A stretch of 64,000 bases of DNA from Prosopocoilus inquinatus (GCA_036172665.1 CM069870.1:56792212-56856211), one strand, 5' to 3'. Positions 10,399 through 22,644 are shown, numbered from the stretch's first letter. Numbers and translations are program-made. Notes: generated by a model from the sequence alone, not told the origin.

Positions 10399-12408
10399 TA
10401 TAAATACTCACAAAAATGATGGGCAGAGCAGGATGCAGAACCGGGCATATAAAAATATGTTTTTACGAACGCAAGACTAGAGTGTTTTAAATTAAAATGA
10501 GCCCAAAATTAGCAGACAATTTAAGAAATTATTGAGTGAGAGTGACGCAATATTTAGACATGACGTACATGGTTATTTGGTTATATTTAGGGTATAAAAA
10601 ATAGTGCTCAAATGCATTGGGCTTAAATTCTAAAATAGCATCTTCTGAATGGTCACATTAGGGAGAGTAACCCTACTCCCCTCATTGATACTATTTTTCG
10701 TAATAAATATATATAGGAGAAATATATTTTGCGCGGTTCAAATTCTAGTGAAGCAGGCAATATAAAATATTAGACCGTAACGTATAAACAAACGCGAGGG
10801 CTGCGGAGACAATTAACGCCGCTACAGCAATGGTGTTACTCAGTATAACAAAAAACAGAGCAATATTGCCGCAATAAAAAATTACAGTTGTGTAATCAAC
10901 TCTTCTTGTTTAAATGTGTAAAGATTTTCAGAGTAATTAGTTGACCAGTTATACCACGACCGGCGGACTTTATTGCGACATTGTAAGAACGCCGAAAATT
11001 ATTTTCACCGTCCCATTACACAATGTGCCTGTTCGATACATTTTTACGGCGCTACTGAAACGATGGCGTTTACTTATTGAAATCCTATGCTTAGTAATAA
11101 AAATTGACAATTGTGTCGTTTCTTGTGATACAAACTCTGACAATTATGGTACAAACTCATTGCTTAAAATAAACCCTTCCACATTAAAAACAAAAAGTAC
11201 AATTTTTCCGCAATCCATTTCAATTCATGTACGAGTACTACTCAAACAATCTAAAACTTAACTTCGTGAGTTAAATTAATTTTAATTTGTGTTTCGCTCG
11301 CGAAACAAACTTTTTATTCTCTTTATGGCCATTACGTTTCACAGAAACCGGCCGGATTCGTTTCGTTCACTCCAAATGGTTGGTTATTTACGTGTACCTA
11401 TGTGCTTCCTCTTCCATACTTCCGTTGTCATGCTGAATAGTTTACAACGGAGTGGTTTCCGATGCAGAGCTGTAATTTTGTAGCCGGTAAACTTACATTT
11501 TCCTGCGCGGCATGAATTTTCCTGTACGCACTAATGAGATTTTGTTTTGCAATGCCGATTCCGGTTCGTGCTTGTTGGGAAAATGAAAAATGTTATGTTT
11601 GGGAATTATGTATGACAATTTGTTGCTAATGCACGAGACTTTTTCCATTACCAGCAAGATTAATTAGGTTGGAGTTCATTTAAATATACAGAGAGAAAAT
11701 TATGCCAGTAGCTAATTTATTTCGATATGTTTTATAATACGTGATGCTACCACCTAAATACAATTACGTTATCTCCCGATTACTTACCGAAATATGATGG
11801 CAAGTAAGCGCTGAGAATCAATCAGCTATTCCGAGCCAGTACTTTGATGGATAAGGGTGGGCTTACAAATATTAAGGGCGCCAGGGAGAGAATCTCAACT
11901 AATCTCGGCGCACTGTGATACCGACTCTCACGAGTTCACAGCGTACGCTGATATTTGAAATCTTGCAGGAGAAACTTTAACACTCGGTCATTCAAAGTAG
12001 TCAATTGACGCAGCAACAACACCAAAAATGTTCTTAAAAGATGTATAATTAAACATATTAATATGTTTACAGAACAACAGTATACAGTAGCCTGTAATAA
12101 GCGAGTTTCAGATACACATAATGTGAACTAATAATCCAATCTACTCAAATTAAACTAAACTTGAATTGCAAGGGAAAATGTTAATCTAACGCAAAAACAT
12201 GTGCCGGTATATTTACGTCATAAGTTATAATAAGACAAATTAAAAAGCAATTGGATATGTCACGAATTTGGAGTTGAAATCATCCAGCTGTCAGTCAAAA
12301 CAAACATGACAGAGTAGCGCTGCCACTCGTGGAAATGTCGAACTTCATTTGTGTCACTTGTAACTTTCGCGTTCTGCCTTAATTTGAATGCTCAATCTTC
12401 AATTCATC
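10399..12408. other. Intron sequence, nothing further recognised
   Basis: Contains the right-hand flanking repeat at 10409-10470. A 106-codon open frame at 10941-11261 (+) and a 64-codon one at 11289-11483 have no recognisable domain, and I do not count them as genes. Confidence 0.45.
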
Positions 12409-12727
12409 GCAGGAGGAAGTATAATTAAGATTTGGCAAGATATAGTGGCAACTATTTGCTTAATACTTCTTTCTTCAGTTTATTTTTTATTATATTAGCA
12501 TTGTTTTTATTTAGAATAGTTTAATTTTATTTTGTAATAATATAGAATCACTTTTATTTTATTTGGGCGCTGTAACGTTATTTAGAATACTGTATTAATA
12601 CAAAATAAAATTAAACTGATATTCTAAATAAAAACAACGCTGATATAATAGAACATAAACTCAAGAAAGAAGTATTAAGTAAATAGTCAACCCTATATGT
12701 TGCCAAATGTTAATTCCGCTTCGTACT
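12409..12727. mobile_element. Hairpin MITE with arms of about 125 bp
   Basis: Nearly the whole 319-bp segment is an inverted repeat. The left arm runs about 12409-12536 (containing cttaatacttctttcttcag) and the right arm about 12599-12727 (containing aagaaagaagtattaagtaa), separated by a unique centre of about 60 bp. Typical of a foldback-type non-autonomous DNA element. Confidence 0.8.
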
Positions 12728-15700
12728 GTGACAATTTACAGAAAAAGTTCTTCACAATTGTACTTAACTTTAGTTGTAAATTTTCATATCATCTTCTACA
12801 CTTTTTGACAGTACCTAGAACAATAATTTCAAGAACTGTTATGAACATTAATTCAAATTGTTAAAAATGTGTCAATAATGTTAATGTGTTACGCGTTTTT
12901 GTTATACAACTTATTAATACTTTTATGAAACGACTGACATAAAAAATATTACAAACTTGCAATTAAATTTAAAAATTTTAATTCGTAAATACTTCTACTA
13001 TATTCTAATAACACAAGACTTTGTTAATTTTTAAGAAATTATTGTCACGATTAGGGAAAATTTGAAAATCGTATTTAATTAATTTAAAATGTATTTTTTC
13101 GAATGCAATACGAGCTATTTGCTGATAAGCGGTTTGCTGGTGCAACGACTCAGGCGATTAACTTGTAGCGTGAATCCGCAAAGTTGCAAATACGCAAATA
13201 ACCAGCGCATTGTTTAAGTGTAACACAATCAATTAATTCACGATTTAATAGAAATGACGATTGGACACAACGTGAAAATCCTGACATCACCTTTTCAGCA
13301 ACCAAGCAATGTACGGGTTCAATTAAAGTTTTGCGGAATTTGGTCATGCCATCACGTACATTGGCAGTATAAAAGATGTACGTAATTTGTAAAAGATATC
13401 AGTTAATCTAATCGTCGTCGTGGGATATAGTTATCTGTGTTTCTGATCTTTAAACAATAAAGGTAATCCTTTTTGTTTTAATGAGTTAGTTTGCAGTTTC
13501 CCTGTTACTCCCTTTTCACCCCCAAGCTATGCAACCCCCGCGTCTGGACGCCGACAGCTCGTAACCTACGGGAGACGATCGACGCGTGACATTATTTTTC
13601 TTAGTGTGAGTATTTAAGTCAAGGCAGAACGCGAAAGCGCGTGATCGCCAACTCCTACGGCTCCCTTCCACTTGTCTCCTGTACGAATTTCCGTCCTTTG
13701 GTAATAACCCAAAAAAAAATTACCAAATAGAAACTTTCACCTCTCCCGGTGAGTTGTTTGCGGTGTTTAATTAATGATTTATTTTCTGTTAACTTGATAA
13801 TCTTTAACTTATTTGAAAACTTTAATCGAAAAGCTGTACTGACCTCCAAATTCAAAGCATTTATGTCATTGTAATTGATTCAATCAAGAAATATTGAAGG
13901 CGCTGGTTACAATTTATTGTATTTGTACCAATCAATAAAATATTTAACTCGTGGAACTGCGCAAATTGACCTAATAATTTTCATTATAAAGCCGCTGGGG
14001 TATTGACAATAGATAAATATTGTCAATCAGTACTCTATCACAGTTCACTAACAAAGTGTAACGTTTACATCATACATAATTTTTATAAGAAGTTGTAAAT
14101 AATGAACTTGCACGTCGCAAATTTCATTAACCTACTAAAACTTTGTTATTAATGAGCTTTTACATTACATAAATTAACAGCAAGGCAGTTCAGCAAAATT
14201 AATTTAACGAAGTAAAACTTTATAATGAGGAAAAATGTGTTTTTAGATACTTTTTATTATCTCTGATAGAAAAATTATGGTTTGGAAAGTTCTTCTTTGC
14301 AAATTAAATTATTAAAGTAAATAAACAATACCTAGAAATTATGTAGAAAAATAATTATATTTCAAACTAATTTCTGGATTCTAACAGAACTAACTATTCT
14401 CACTCATTTTTATGCCACTGATCGTACTCATGAACAGGCCTAGGCGTATTTTAGGCGCAAGGTTTCGTTAAATATACGAGAAACTACTAATATGCTGAAA
14501 CGATCGTAGTCGGAAAAAGTTTTAATCTTTAACGCGTCTGCCGTGTAAAAAGAAAACAATACACCAGTGGAAACTCGAGAAGACTACGCGGCACGGAGTA
14601 ACCACTACAATTCTGGTCGACTGGACATAAAAACTTGTTTACATAATCGAGTCATTCCGAAATGAACTCGCATTCTTTCTACAGTGACGGCGCTAAAATT
14701 GATATGAATTAAATGTATTATGCCAGTCTTTTTTAAAGCTACATTAAAGAATTATAATGTTTTCGTAATTATTAATTTGAAAGAAACTATAAAGGCAATT
14801 ATGTTACACACGTAATTTACATGAAACGGCTGCTTCTGATGCAATGAGCGCGTGGGTGAGAGTGCCTCGGGCATAAAAGCCGTTTAGCGGGGACGTTGAA
14901 ATCTACGCCGCTGCTTTGTTTATCTTTATAGTGGTTTTTACCAGATATCCTAGGAATGTCCGACCCTTACTCATGAATCATACAGGGAAGCTCTAAATAA
15001 ATCGTGAGAACACATTTTTCTTGAATATCTTATTTCCGTGACTCGATTTTTTATGCCGTACGATTAAGATTCTTCTTTTATTCAAGAATTTTCGCATCTA
15101 TTTTATTTCAGCCTTCTTTCTGTATATACAATGAACCAAACAGTATTTAAGATTAATCTTTTTGTAACATTAATCTTACAGTTTGATACAAATATTAATC
15201 AGAAATAGAAACCTAATTATTTTATGTTAGGTATTGATTTGGCAACCTAAGGAAGAATTATCTGTATTCGCCTTTCATATATTATTTTTTAATTGAATAT
15301 TCTTTGTTTATGTTCGTTTCAGGAATACAGTTTAAGTTTGAAGGAGTGCAATCAATAATAAAATTTAGTTTTATCATAGTCTAAAATATTAATATAACGA
15401 AATAAACAAAATGCACCATTTTATCCGACACTTAAAATGCTCTGACTTTTTCAATTTGAAATCTTTAGTTTAATTTTCGCAGAGAAAAAAAACAACGTTA
15501 AGATAAACTCTTTGGATAACTTTAAATGTAAATCGGGGACGACTTTGTATCTCTGTGTTATATTTATGCAAATATCACTGCGGTTCTTTAGGAAAGACGA
15601 GTTTGCTATTATGTTAATCTTACGCGAAGTAAATGCAAGAGAATTACATTTGTTTGGATTACGTTCATTCCCTTCTGTTACCTCTAAAATCAACGTAGTT

Positions 15701-16020
15701 ATCATTAAAATTTTAATTCTTTGTTCTCTTAAATAAATAAATTTATATAATAAGGGAAATGACATAAACTATTTATTCTATGTGCTGTTATTTATTACCC
15801 GCCCTTACAAATGGCCAAAAAAAGTAGACACTTTTTTGACGTAAATTTCTTAATTATGCTAAGAATTTTGCTGGATGGCTGTAATTATGAATTACAGATA
15901 ATTAATTAAACATACAGTTAAGGTAAAAACGGAAAATGGAAATATACTACTTAAAGAATTTAATTTTGTTTCTAGTTTCTTGCCATTAATTTGTTACCAT
16001 TTTAATCTATGAACTGTTTA
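12728..16020. other. Intron sequence; possible LTR fragment near 13.4 kb
   Basis: Mostly featureless AT-rich DNA. The only structured part is a TATA-like cagtataaaagatgtacg at about 13364 followed about 90 bp later by acaataaagg (about 13454), then a C-rich tract to about 13560. That order is seen in the U3-R part of LTRs, but no paired LTR or primer-binding site is evident. Convergent open frames near 15451-15765 are not recognisable. Confidence 0.35.
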
Positions 16021-16147
16021 AAGCCGTTTTCTTAGTCAGACCTTAAGGAAGTTTTAATTTAAAGTCGCTTTAAGAATAGGGAAACAAATGTATTTTTTAA
16101 GGTTAAAATAACTTTAAATTTAAAGTCCTATTATGAAATCGGCGCTT
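16021..16147. mobile_element. Short MITE of the ctttaaatttaaag family, copy 1
   Basis: Ends are imperfect inverse complements (aagccgttttcttagtcaga at left; ttatgaaatcggcgctt at right) enclosing ctttaaatttaaag-type inner repeats. Related copies are at about 16213-16420 and 24228-24371. The boundary call is approximate. Confidence 0.5.
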
Positions 16148-16212
16148 AATAAAATTAGACTGATTTAGATTTCAAACATTTTTAATTTTTCGAGTTACAT
16201 ATCTATAAAAAT

Positions 16213-16420
16213 CAGGTCTCATAATCAGAGTAAAGGAGCCTTTAAATTTAAAGGCGTTTTCAAACGTCAAAACAACTTTAAATAACCGGCTTAAAGAACA
16301 CTTTAAAATTAAAGTCACAATCTGATGTGGTGTAAATAAATATGTTTTCACTGTTTTGACATTTCTCAGTGGCTTTAAATATTTACAGTCTCCTTTTGTT
16401 CGATTATGAAACCGACACTA
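16213..16420. mobile_element. Short MITE of the ctttaaatttaaag family, copy 2
   Basis: Left end caggtctcataatcagagta and right end gttcgattatgaaaccgaca are inverse complements with mismatches; inside are paired gcctttaaatttaaaggcg and ctttaaatatttacag blocks. No coding capacity. Confidence 0.6.
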
Positions 16421-18485
16421 AAGCTGCAAATACACTGCATTTTATCACAAACGATAAATATGTCTGGAGCTTTATTTATTGCCGAATAAAACATCAGTTT
16501 ATTTTTACCTAGCCTTGAGTGAAATATTGCTTTCAGATCGTAGTTCACATAAATATTTTACTTTGGTAAACGAAGGGTAAAAAAAATATCCCTTCAATGC
16601 ACGTCAACTTAAACAACTCAGATGTTTTGTTCCCGTTAGGTTACCCTCTCATGTGTGTACATTTCAGAAAGCCTAGTTATGTATGAGGCAAGGCATTATT
16701 AATTAAGAGCGCAATTCTCGTCCTGGCACATTTATTATGCGATTTAAACACGTCATAATGCAGCTCTTGCAGGGGTGCGTGGTTGTTAGCACAATACAAG
16801 CCTGCTGTGATCTTCACACACTGAAGCAATCTCATTATCGAATTAAACCTGGCGCACTATAATGTGCCTTTTCATGAAAATTCGTCTTTCGCATTAAAAT
16901 TACGAATTTGCGGTAATAACAAATAAATTTCAAGTTCAAACGAAAAGCGACAAAAACAATCCGACGTTATTGTTAATGATGAAAATCGATGCAAGTTCAC
17001 TTCAAAGGATGACAACATCAAGTCAACGCAAATTCGAGCTATGTTTGAAATAAGCTGCATTCTCGTTAGAGACGAAGTTAATTCGAAATTAATACAGTTC
17101 CCTGTGTGTTTGTGGGAAATTGTTGGCGGCTTTATTGTAAATGAGTCGATTAGGTTGTTGCTTTAATGAATATGTATTACTTGACTTCCTTCAATTCATT
17201 AAGTTTACAAATTAAAGGAAACCGACTTTGTAGAATTTCCTGTACAAGTACTTTATGTTTATTGGTTTTATTTTTAACTTGAGTGTGTGAGAGATGACTT
17301 GAACTGACACTTATTCAAAACGATGGGTTAACTGAAACTGCCAAATAAGCTAGCAAAAGCGACACAACAATAAATGCAAACGTTTGGACAGATAGAAAAT
17401 TTTGAAGTAAAAGTAATGGCTGAGGTATTTATCTGAAGGCTTGAAGATAAGAAAGATAAAGCCAAGGGCAGAAAGAATGATCTTGAATAGTAAACAACTG
17501 CATGTTAGGCTTTCGTGAATTTTAAAAAAATCGAGGAAGAATTTAATAGGATTTACAGACACCTGAAATATGAGTCAGTGAAGTTTGGGTTGAATTATGA
17601 TGGGAAATACTTACAAAGCAATAGGCAAGAAAATCATCTCAGCTGATATTATGATCAATGGCGGACAAGATCTGAAAATATTGGTTGCTGAGAGATAACG
17701 GGCAGTTGTAGGGTTGTCTCACTTTCCATACACAACGCCTCGGTTAGTCTGCCACAAAATCATATAACGGAGAAAGAGATAAATTGGAAAAGTTTAAAAA
17801 TCAATTTAGTTGGGGGAATAAATTAACAAGAGAAGACAGAAAAAATAAGATAAGATAATACAGAACAATAATAATACTTGTAGTTATAAACCTGAACGCT
17901 AAAAAGGACGGTATTATGAAAAGTGACAAAGAAAATATTCTCTTTTCATTTGTTTAGAGAAGAAAAAGAGAAAACTCAAACTCTGTTTGCTTAACATGTG
18001 TTAAGGTTTCAAACCAAAGCAATTACAACCAAAGATACGTAATTTCGATCTGTAAACGGAGATTGCCGATAACCTCAAAACACTGAGTATAAATCTGTGT
18101 GTAATTGAATAGTTGAACTAAATATCCAATTATTTCGAAAGAGTGGGTATGAGCCCTAATAATTTACATCACAATGAAGACTTACAACCAACTATTATAT
18201 CTAACATATTTGTTGGAGATTACAATATACTCATACATACATACACTCCCTCCGTGCAAAACGAAATATAAAAAAAAACGATAATAAACGAATATTGAAC
18301 CAGAATAAAAAGGAGATAAAGTTAGATTGCTTCCCTTAAAGTACTTAATGAGTATTCTTTACTTCTCTTTGTTTTATAGTATAAACATAATACGATTTCA
18401 AACTTTAAAGCAGATTTTTTTGTCTTTTCTTTCCTTTTCTTTGGTATGTTGTTCTCATTCCACATTAATCACCAATAAATACATA
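16421..18485. other. Intron sequence, nothing recognised
   Basis: AT-rich; short open frames on both strands show no resemblance to known proteins. It ends at foldback copy 2. Confidence 0.45.
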
Positions 18486-18786
18486 TTAGAAAAATTTTGT
18501 GCAAATCGTTTTTGATTGCAGTGAGAACCTCGAGCAGCCTCTGGACAGCTGTTTCACCCCTGCTTGGGGCTTCTTCAGCAGAAACGTAGCTCGACATTCC
18601 CATTGCAGACCAAAAACGACGACGAGCATAATAATTATGCTTTGACAGGCATAATAATTATGCTTTGACAGCAAGCATGGCCGCCTTGCATGGGGGACTC
18701 ATTAGGAGCAAATCCCGCTTCAATTTGTCTATCCTACTGCAATGTTAGGTCAAAAAGCGATAGTAAGATGTCGCTATTTTATATGT
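18486..18786 (-). mobile_element. Foldback element family, copy 2 (rearranged)
   Basis: The arm (18486-18566) and spacer (18567-18622) read left to right as in copy 1, but the terminal domain (about 18676-18786) follows on the right in inverse complement, so the two parts are inverted relative to each other compared with copy 1. A 23-bp tandem duplication (gcataataattatgctttga, then cag) lies at about 18627-18672 between them. Non-coding. Confidence 0.8.
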
Positions 18787-19744
18787 TCAATAAATACATA
18801 GTTTCTTATTAAGATTCCTTTCGAAGTTTTTTCAAAATTTTCTCAGAAATTACCATGAAGTGAAAATAAAATAATGAAATTTGGTTTAATTTATCTCTAA
18901 CAATTAATCTCTAACAATGGAAATTGAACGATGTTAAGTGGTGAACTAAGAGTGATAAGATAAGGAAAAGGATAGTCCCTTTAGTTTTATAGCATACATG
19001 AAACATAAAAACTTCTTGTTTATTTCTTCTTCCTTTCGTTTGGCATATTATGCATTTAATCCATAATAGTCGCCAATAGTTTCCAAAATTCTTATCGAGA
19101 AATTGAAAGGAAGTTGAAAACAGGACACAGCATTTTATTGAACCTAAAGCTTTAAACTCGAAATTAAAAAAAAATTACAAAATGGAAGCCGAATTAAGCC
19201 ATTTATGAAAAAAACAAAGACCAGAGAGTAGTGCAGCAGAAGAAAAGATAGAGGGTTTGAAATGTTATACTCCTACATATAAAGAACAGTCACGGTTCTA
19301 CAATTTCAAATTAACTTTCTTCTTTTGAAAGAAAGGCCAAAAACTTTTTCAGAAAAATTGCATTAAATGTGACAGGCTACAACTCCAGTGACCTCGACTT
19401 TGACGTGCACACACACATATTTTTTTGTTCTTTTTCTCAAAATAAGAAATGTTATTTTGAAATATAGAACCGTGAGTCAACCTGTATCTTCAGGCACAAA
19501 AAATAAGATGACTATAAGACTGGGATAATGTAATTAGAGCAGAGAATGATTTCAAAGGCCCTGCAGTCTCAAAGAAAAATGGGATTCAGAAAATGATTGC
19601 TAAAGTACGGATAAATAAATCAATACCGAGTCAGAAGAGAATTGAGAGTTAGTGGTTTCTTTAATCAGAAGCTAAATGTTATCTTTTCATAATACGTATA
19701 TCATTGACTTTCGTAATGTGGATGTAATGTAAGACACAGAAATT
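18787..19744. other. Intron sequence, nothing recognised
   Basis: AT-rich sequence without recognised exons or transposon ends. Confidence 0.45.
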
Positions 19745-19990
19745 TTAGATATTGAACCAATTTCCTCCAATATTTTGTGTCACCATCATCTTTGGGATTC
19801 TGTTGTCATCAATTCTTAGTATCTCACCAATCCATCTTATACGCTGCATTTTCACCACACCTATTATCTCGTTGTCAATTCTTCTTTTCCATACGCCATC
19901 TTCTATCCTTCCTCCAAAGGTTTTCCTTAGAATCTTTCTTTCCCATACCACAAGTTTCAGTGCATCTTCTCTCTTGGTTAGGTAAAGCAA
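19745..19990 (-). pseudogene. C-terminal scrap of a non-LTR retrotransposon ORF2
   Basis: On the minus strand an 81-codon frame contains VWERKILRKTFGG, GVWKRRIDNEI and VKMQRIRWIGE followed by a basic stretch ending RIPKMM. This order is typical of the region after the reverse transcriptase in RTE-like insect LINEs (a Trp-Glu-Arg-Lys block, Gly-Val-Trp-Arg-Arg, then Arg-Ile/Leu-Arg-Trp-X-Gly-His). Here the usual spacer before the RIRW block looks shortened and His is replaced by Glu. No RT catalytic domain is nearby. It lies in the large receptor intron, antisense to it. Confidence 0.75.
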
Positions 19991-20140
19991 TATGCTAATG
20001 TCAAATTATTCCAACAATTTCATATAAAGGTTAAATTTTGTATTAATATACTATATAAAATAAGAATTACAGAAGCTGGTTCTCATGGAAGGAAGAAACA
20101 GTAGATACAGATAAATTTGATTGATTTCAAAAAACATTCT

Positions 20141-20278
20141 AAGAGTGGGTTGCATAAAACATTTAAGCCAGTATTAAATTTAAACCTAACTTAGAATGTA
20201 TCACACGTGTACGTCAGTCACAATCTAACCTAGGATTAAATTTAATCCTGGCTTAAATGTTTTATGCAACTGACCCTA
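20141..20278. mobile_element. MITE of about 138 bp with arms of about 50 bp
   Basis: Left ttgcataaaacatttaagcc and right ggcttaaatgttttatgcaa are perfect inverse complements over 20 bp; the pairing extends through aggattaaatttaatcct-type inner sequence. A compact hairpin MITE with a short unique centre. Confidence 0.82.
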
Positions 20279-21307
20279 AATGTTTCTGCCGCAACCATAC
20301 ATTACATTTAGTTTAATTATGACAACGAAGTCTTGTTTACAGCAGAAGCCAAATAGTATGCAGTTACAATTATAAATTTCGTTATTGCCATGTTACATAT
20401 TTAATACTGTGTGCCGATTGTTTTGTTCAAACTTGAAACAAGGCGGAGACAGAATAAAAATGATGCTGTATATTATACTCATATTGTCGCGGGAAGACTT
20501 CTGCGCCTTTGCCAAGTAGCGCAAACACTTTCGGGGCTTAGGGGCGTAGGTAGAGCTCTAAACAAACAATGGAATACAAAAATATACACTTTTATTTGTT
20601 GATGATTAATTTCGTCTCTAGGAGTCGTGGTTTTTCAAATTGGAAAGGTATGCCTTCTCCTCGCCGCAGACGAGGTAATCTTCCACTGTATTACGATGTA
20701 GCGGGTGGACGCGTGAAGCGGATGCGCTTTGGCGTTGATGTAGGAACTCGGTGGCTTTGTGGTGTTTACTCTGTGGATTCGTTGAAGGCGGCTTCTCGTA
20801 TGTTCGATTAACCGGCTGGACGACTAGGGGTCATAGCGATGCCTGAGGGTTGCTGAGATGTCTTAATTTCTCTTGCAGCGAGGCAGTGGCAGGATCTGTG
20901 GCAACAATGTGGTTCTTCTAGTGGCGACGGAGTAGACGGTGAGTCTAAGGGCGACGACAATGTTGGCGATGTCCGTCGTTCGATGTAAGACGACTGATTC
21001 AGGTCCAGGAGCGACGGCGGCGACGTCTATCGTTGGTGGAGGTGGAACGGTCTTTTGAAGTGAATCGTGTTAATTTGATTTTAGGGAATGCAGAAGCTAT
21101 AAAAATCGATAATAAAAAAATTCCATTTGCAACACATTTTTTGGAAGACACTGTATAATATTTTAACTAAAAGGATTACAAGGACGCGCGGTTTGTTGTA
21201 CGGACCAAAAAATGACTGACTATTTTCCTATTTACGTTGAAATATTCTTTTTTCTTCGTAACACATCGTAATCAGATTTTAACCATTAAACGTTTGTTGA
21301 TTTTCAG
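20279..21307. other. End of the large intron, with a GC-richer block at about 20480-21060
   Basis: The stretch from about 20480 (tgtcgcgggaagac) to 21060 is clearly richer in G and C than its surroundings and holds an 80-codon + strand frame with an Arg-rich patch (PSPRRRRGN). I cannot assign it. A solo LTR or other repeat is possible since it begins TGT, but no matching end was found. The intron ends in TTTTCAG at 21301-21307. Confidence 0.35.
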
Positions 21308-21349
21308 GGGCTTTGCGTGGCAATCCTGTTCTGCTTTTGCAACGGCGAG
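21308..21349 (+). CDS. Dh31-R-like class B1 GPCR, exon C: 14-residue TM7 exon
   Basis: A 42-nt exon between acceptor TTTTCAG (ends 21307) and donor GTGAGT (starts 21350). It encodes GLCVAILFCFCNGE, the distal half of TM7 with the class B1 Asn-Gly-Glu motif. Both flanking introns are phase 0, so the exon can be skipped without a frameshift. In vertebrate calcitonin and CRF1 receptors the equivalent 14-residue TM7 exon is known to be alternatively skipped. It is preceded by a 15.6-kb intron and followed by one of 1,040 nt. The reading frame and motif make the exon call firm despite its size. Confidence 0.9.
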
Positions 21350-22009
21350 GTGAGTAAATAAAAGCACCAATTAAATCTCCCATTATTTCGTTTACAGCGC
21401 CCAGGTTCTCTCAAGTTCGCATCGGGACAGGAAAAGAGTCTCGAAAGCTTATTTTCAGGCAATTTAAGTTTGCTAAGTCACGACAGCGATAGGGAGGAAT
21501 CGTCGCGAGCACGGTGTTTTCGATTTCTCTTCGTGGGTTGCCTTGACTTGACCTACGTATACAGAGTTAAAGCACTACCTCGCGGAGGGTGTTCCTGAAA
21601 ACCCGAACGGGTAATCGGGAGTAAAATAAATTAGGTTCGAACGCAAGACACGCTCTGGGAATTTTGAATTTTATCTTCCAATAACCTGCGCTATGGAGAT
21701 GAAAACAAAAGTAATTTATTGCGATAATAAATCAAATTATAATAAAACCGATGGAATTTCATGATCAATTTTATGTTTTATTTCAATTTGATTCTTTTTA
21801 TTCCCCCAAACATTTATGATATTATCTTTGATTAAATTGTTGAGTGCTTCTGTTAAGCCCGTTTTAGACTTTGCTAAATTTGATTTAATTTCTGCAGTAA
21901 ATATTTGGTGAAAGAAATTTTTGGGCTGTAAATATTGATCTAGAGGTAGAACATGTTCTACTTTTTCACATTTTTAGTTTTTGATTCAATTTAAATTTTC
22001 ACCGTGCAA
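21350..22009. other. Intron between exons C and D, unannotated part
   Basis: No element recognised between the donor and the MITE at 22010. Confidence 0.5.
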
Positions 22010-22145
22010 GGCCCGTGTGACATTTGATACAAAATCTTGTACGAAGTACAAGTGACAGAAACACTCTACCACAGTGGTTGATTTGATTCTTCTGTTTCAC
22101 TTTGTATAAGATTGTATATCAAATTTGCCAGGTGTCATATGGGAC
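22010..22145. mobile_element. MITE with ggccc-type ends (136 bp)
   Basis: The left end ggcccgtgtgacatttgata pairs imperfectly with the right end, which contains tatcaaatttgccaggtgtc. The flanks are CAA (22007-22009) and TAA (22146-22148), close to the 3-bp TWA target duplication of PIF/Harbinger elements. The terminus resembles that of 23645-23796. Confidence 0.6.
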
Positions 22146-22389
22146 TAAAGCCCGATTTTTCGAACCTCCTAATAAATTTGTTTGACGAATAATTCGACAA
22201 ATCACCATGACAACCGTTCATAAAACTCAACTTATTCGCCAAATAACGTTATTGGGAACTTTATTTGCAAATAGAAAGATTGACCCTAAGTAATATAAAC
22301 TGTTAAAGAATTTACACCAAATCTTGTACATACAAGAAATAAGGTATTGCATACCGCCTTTACCTAAGTCTCTTTTTAATATTTTATAG

Positions 22390-22470
22390 GTTATAGCCCA
22401 AGCAAAAAGGAAGTGGAGAGCCGCCATGTTTCGCCCAAGGGCCAATTCTTGTACGGTGACCACCGTGTCG
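22390..22470 (+). CDS. Dh31-R-like class B1 GPCR, exon D: helix 8 and proximal tail
   Basis: Acceptor ATAG ends at 22389; donor GTACGTAAG starts at 22471; 27 codons, phase 0 at both ends. The peptide begins VIAQAKRKWRAAMFRPRANS, so the junction with exon C reads NGE-VIAQ, the standard class B1 TM7/helix-8 boundary. The tail continues CTVTTVS, giving several Ser/Thr candidates for receptor phosphorylation. The RPRANS and TTVS segments are what I recall from insect DH31 receptors and are the main reason for that assignment. If the donor were not used, the frame would run on for about 40 codons into the intron before a stop near 22587. Confidence 0.88.
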
Positions 22471-22644
22471 GTACGTAAGGTAGATACCATATTTAAAATA
22501 ACTATTTTAACCCTATCTGCAAACCGCATGATAACAGATAAAACAATTTCTTCTCTTATGTTTTTTTCTAAACCTCACCTAAACTAGGTGTTTATTTTAA
22601 ATGGTCAAGCTACTTTTTCAAAATAAGCTTACAAGAACAATGAT
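22471..22644. other. Start of the intron between exons D and E
   Basis: Donor GTACGTAAG, then intron sequence leading to a run of transposon insertions. Confidence 0.6.

Noticed and set aside
10941..11261. 106-codon open frame on + strand
   Set aside because: No recognisable domain, inside a receptor intron, no supporting splice or transposon context.
13364..13560. Solo LTR
   Set aside because: A TATA-like and AATAAA order is present, but no LTR ends, primer-binding site or target duplication were found, so it is only mentioned as a possibility.
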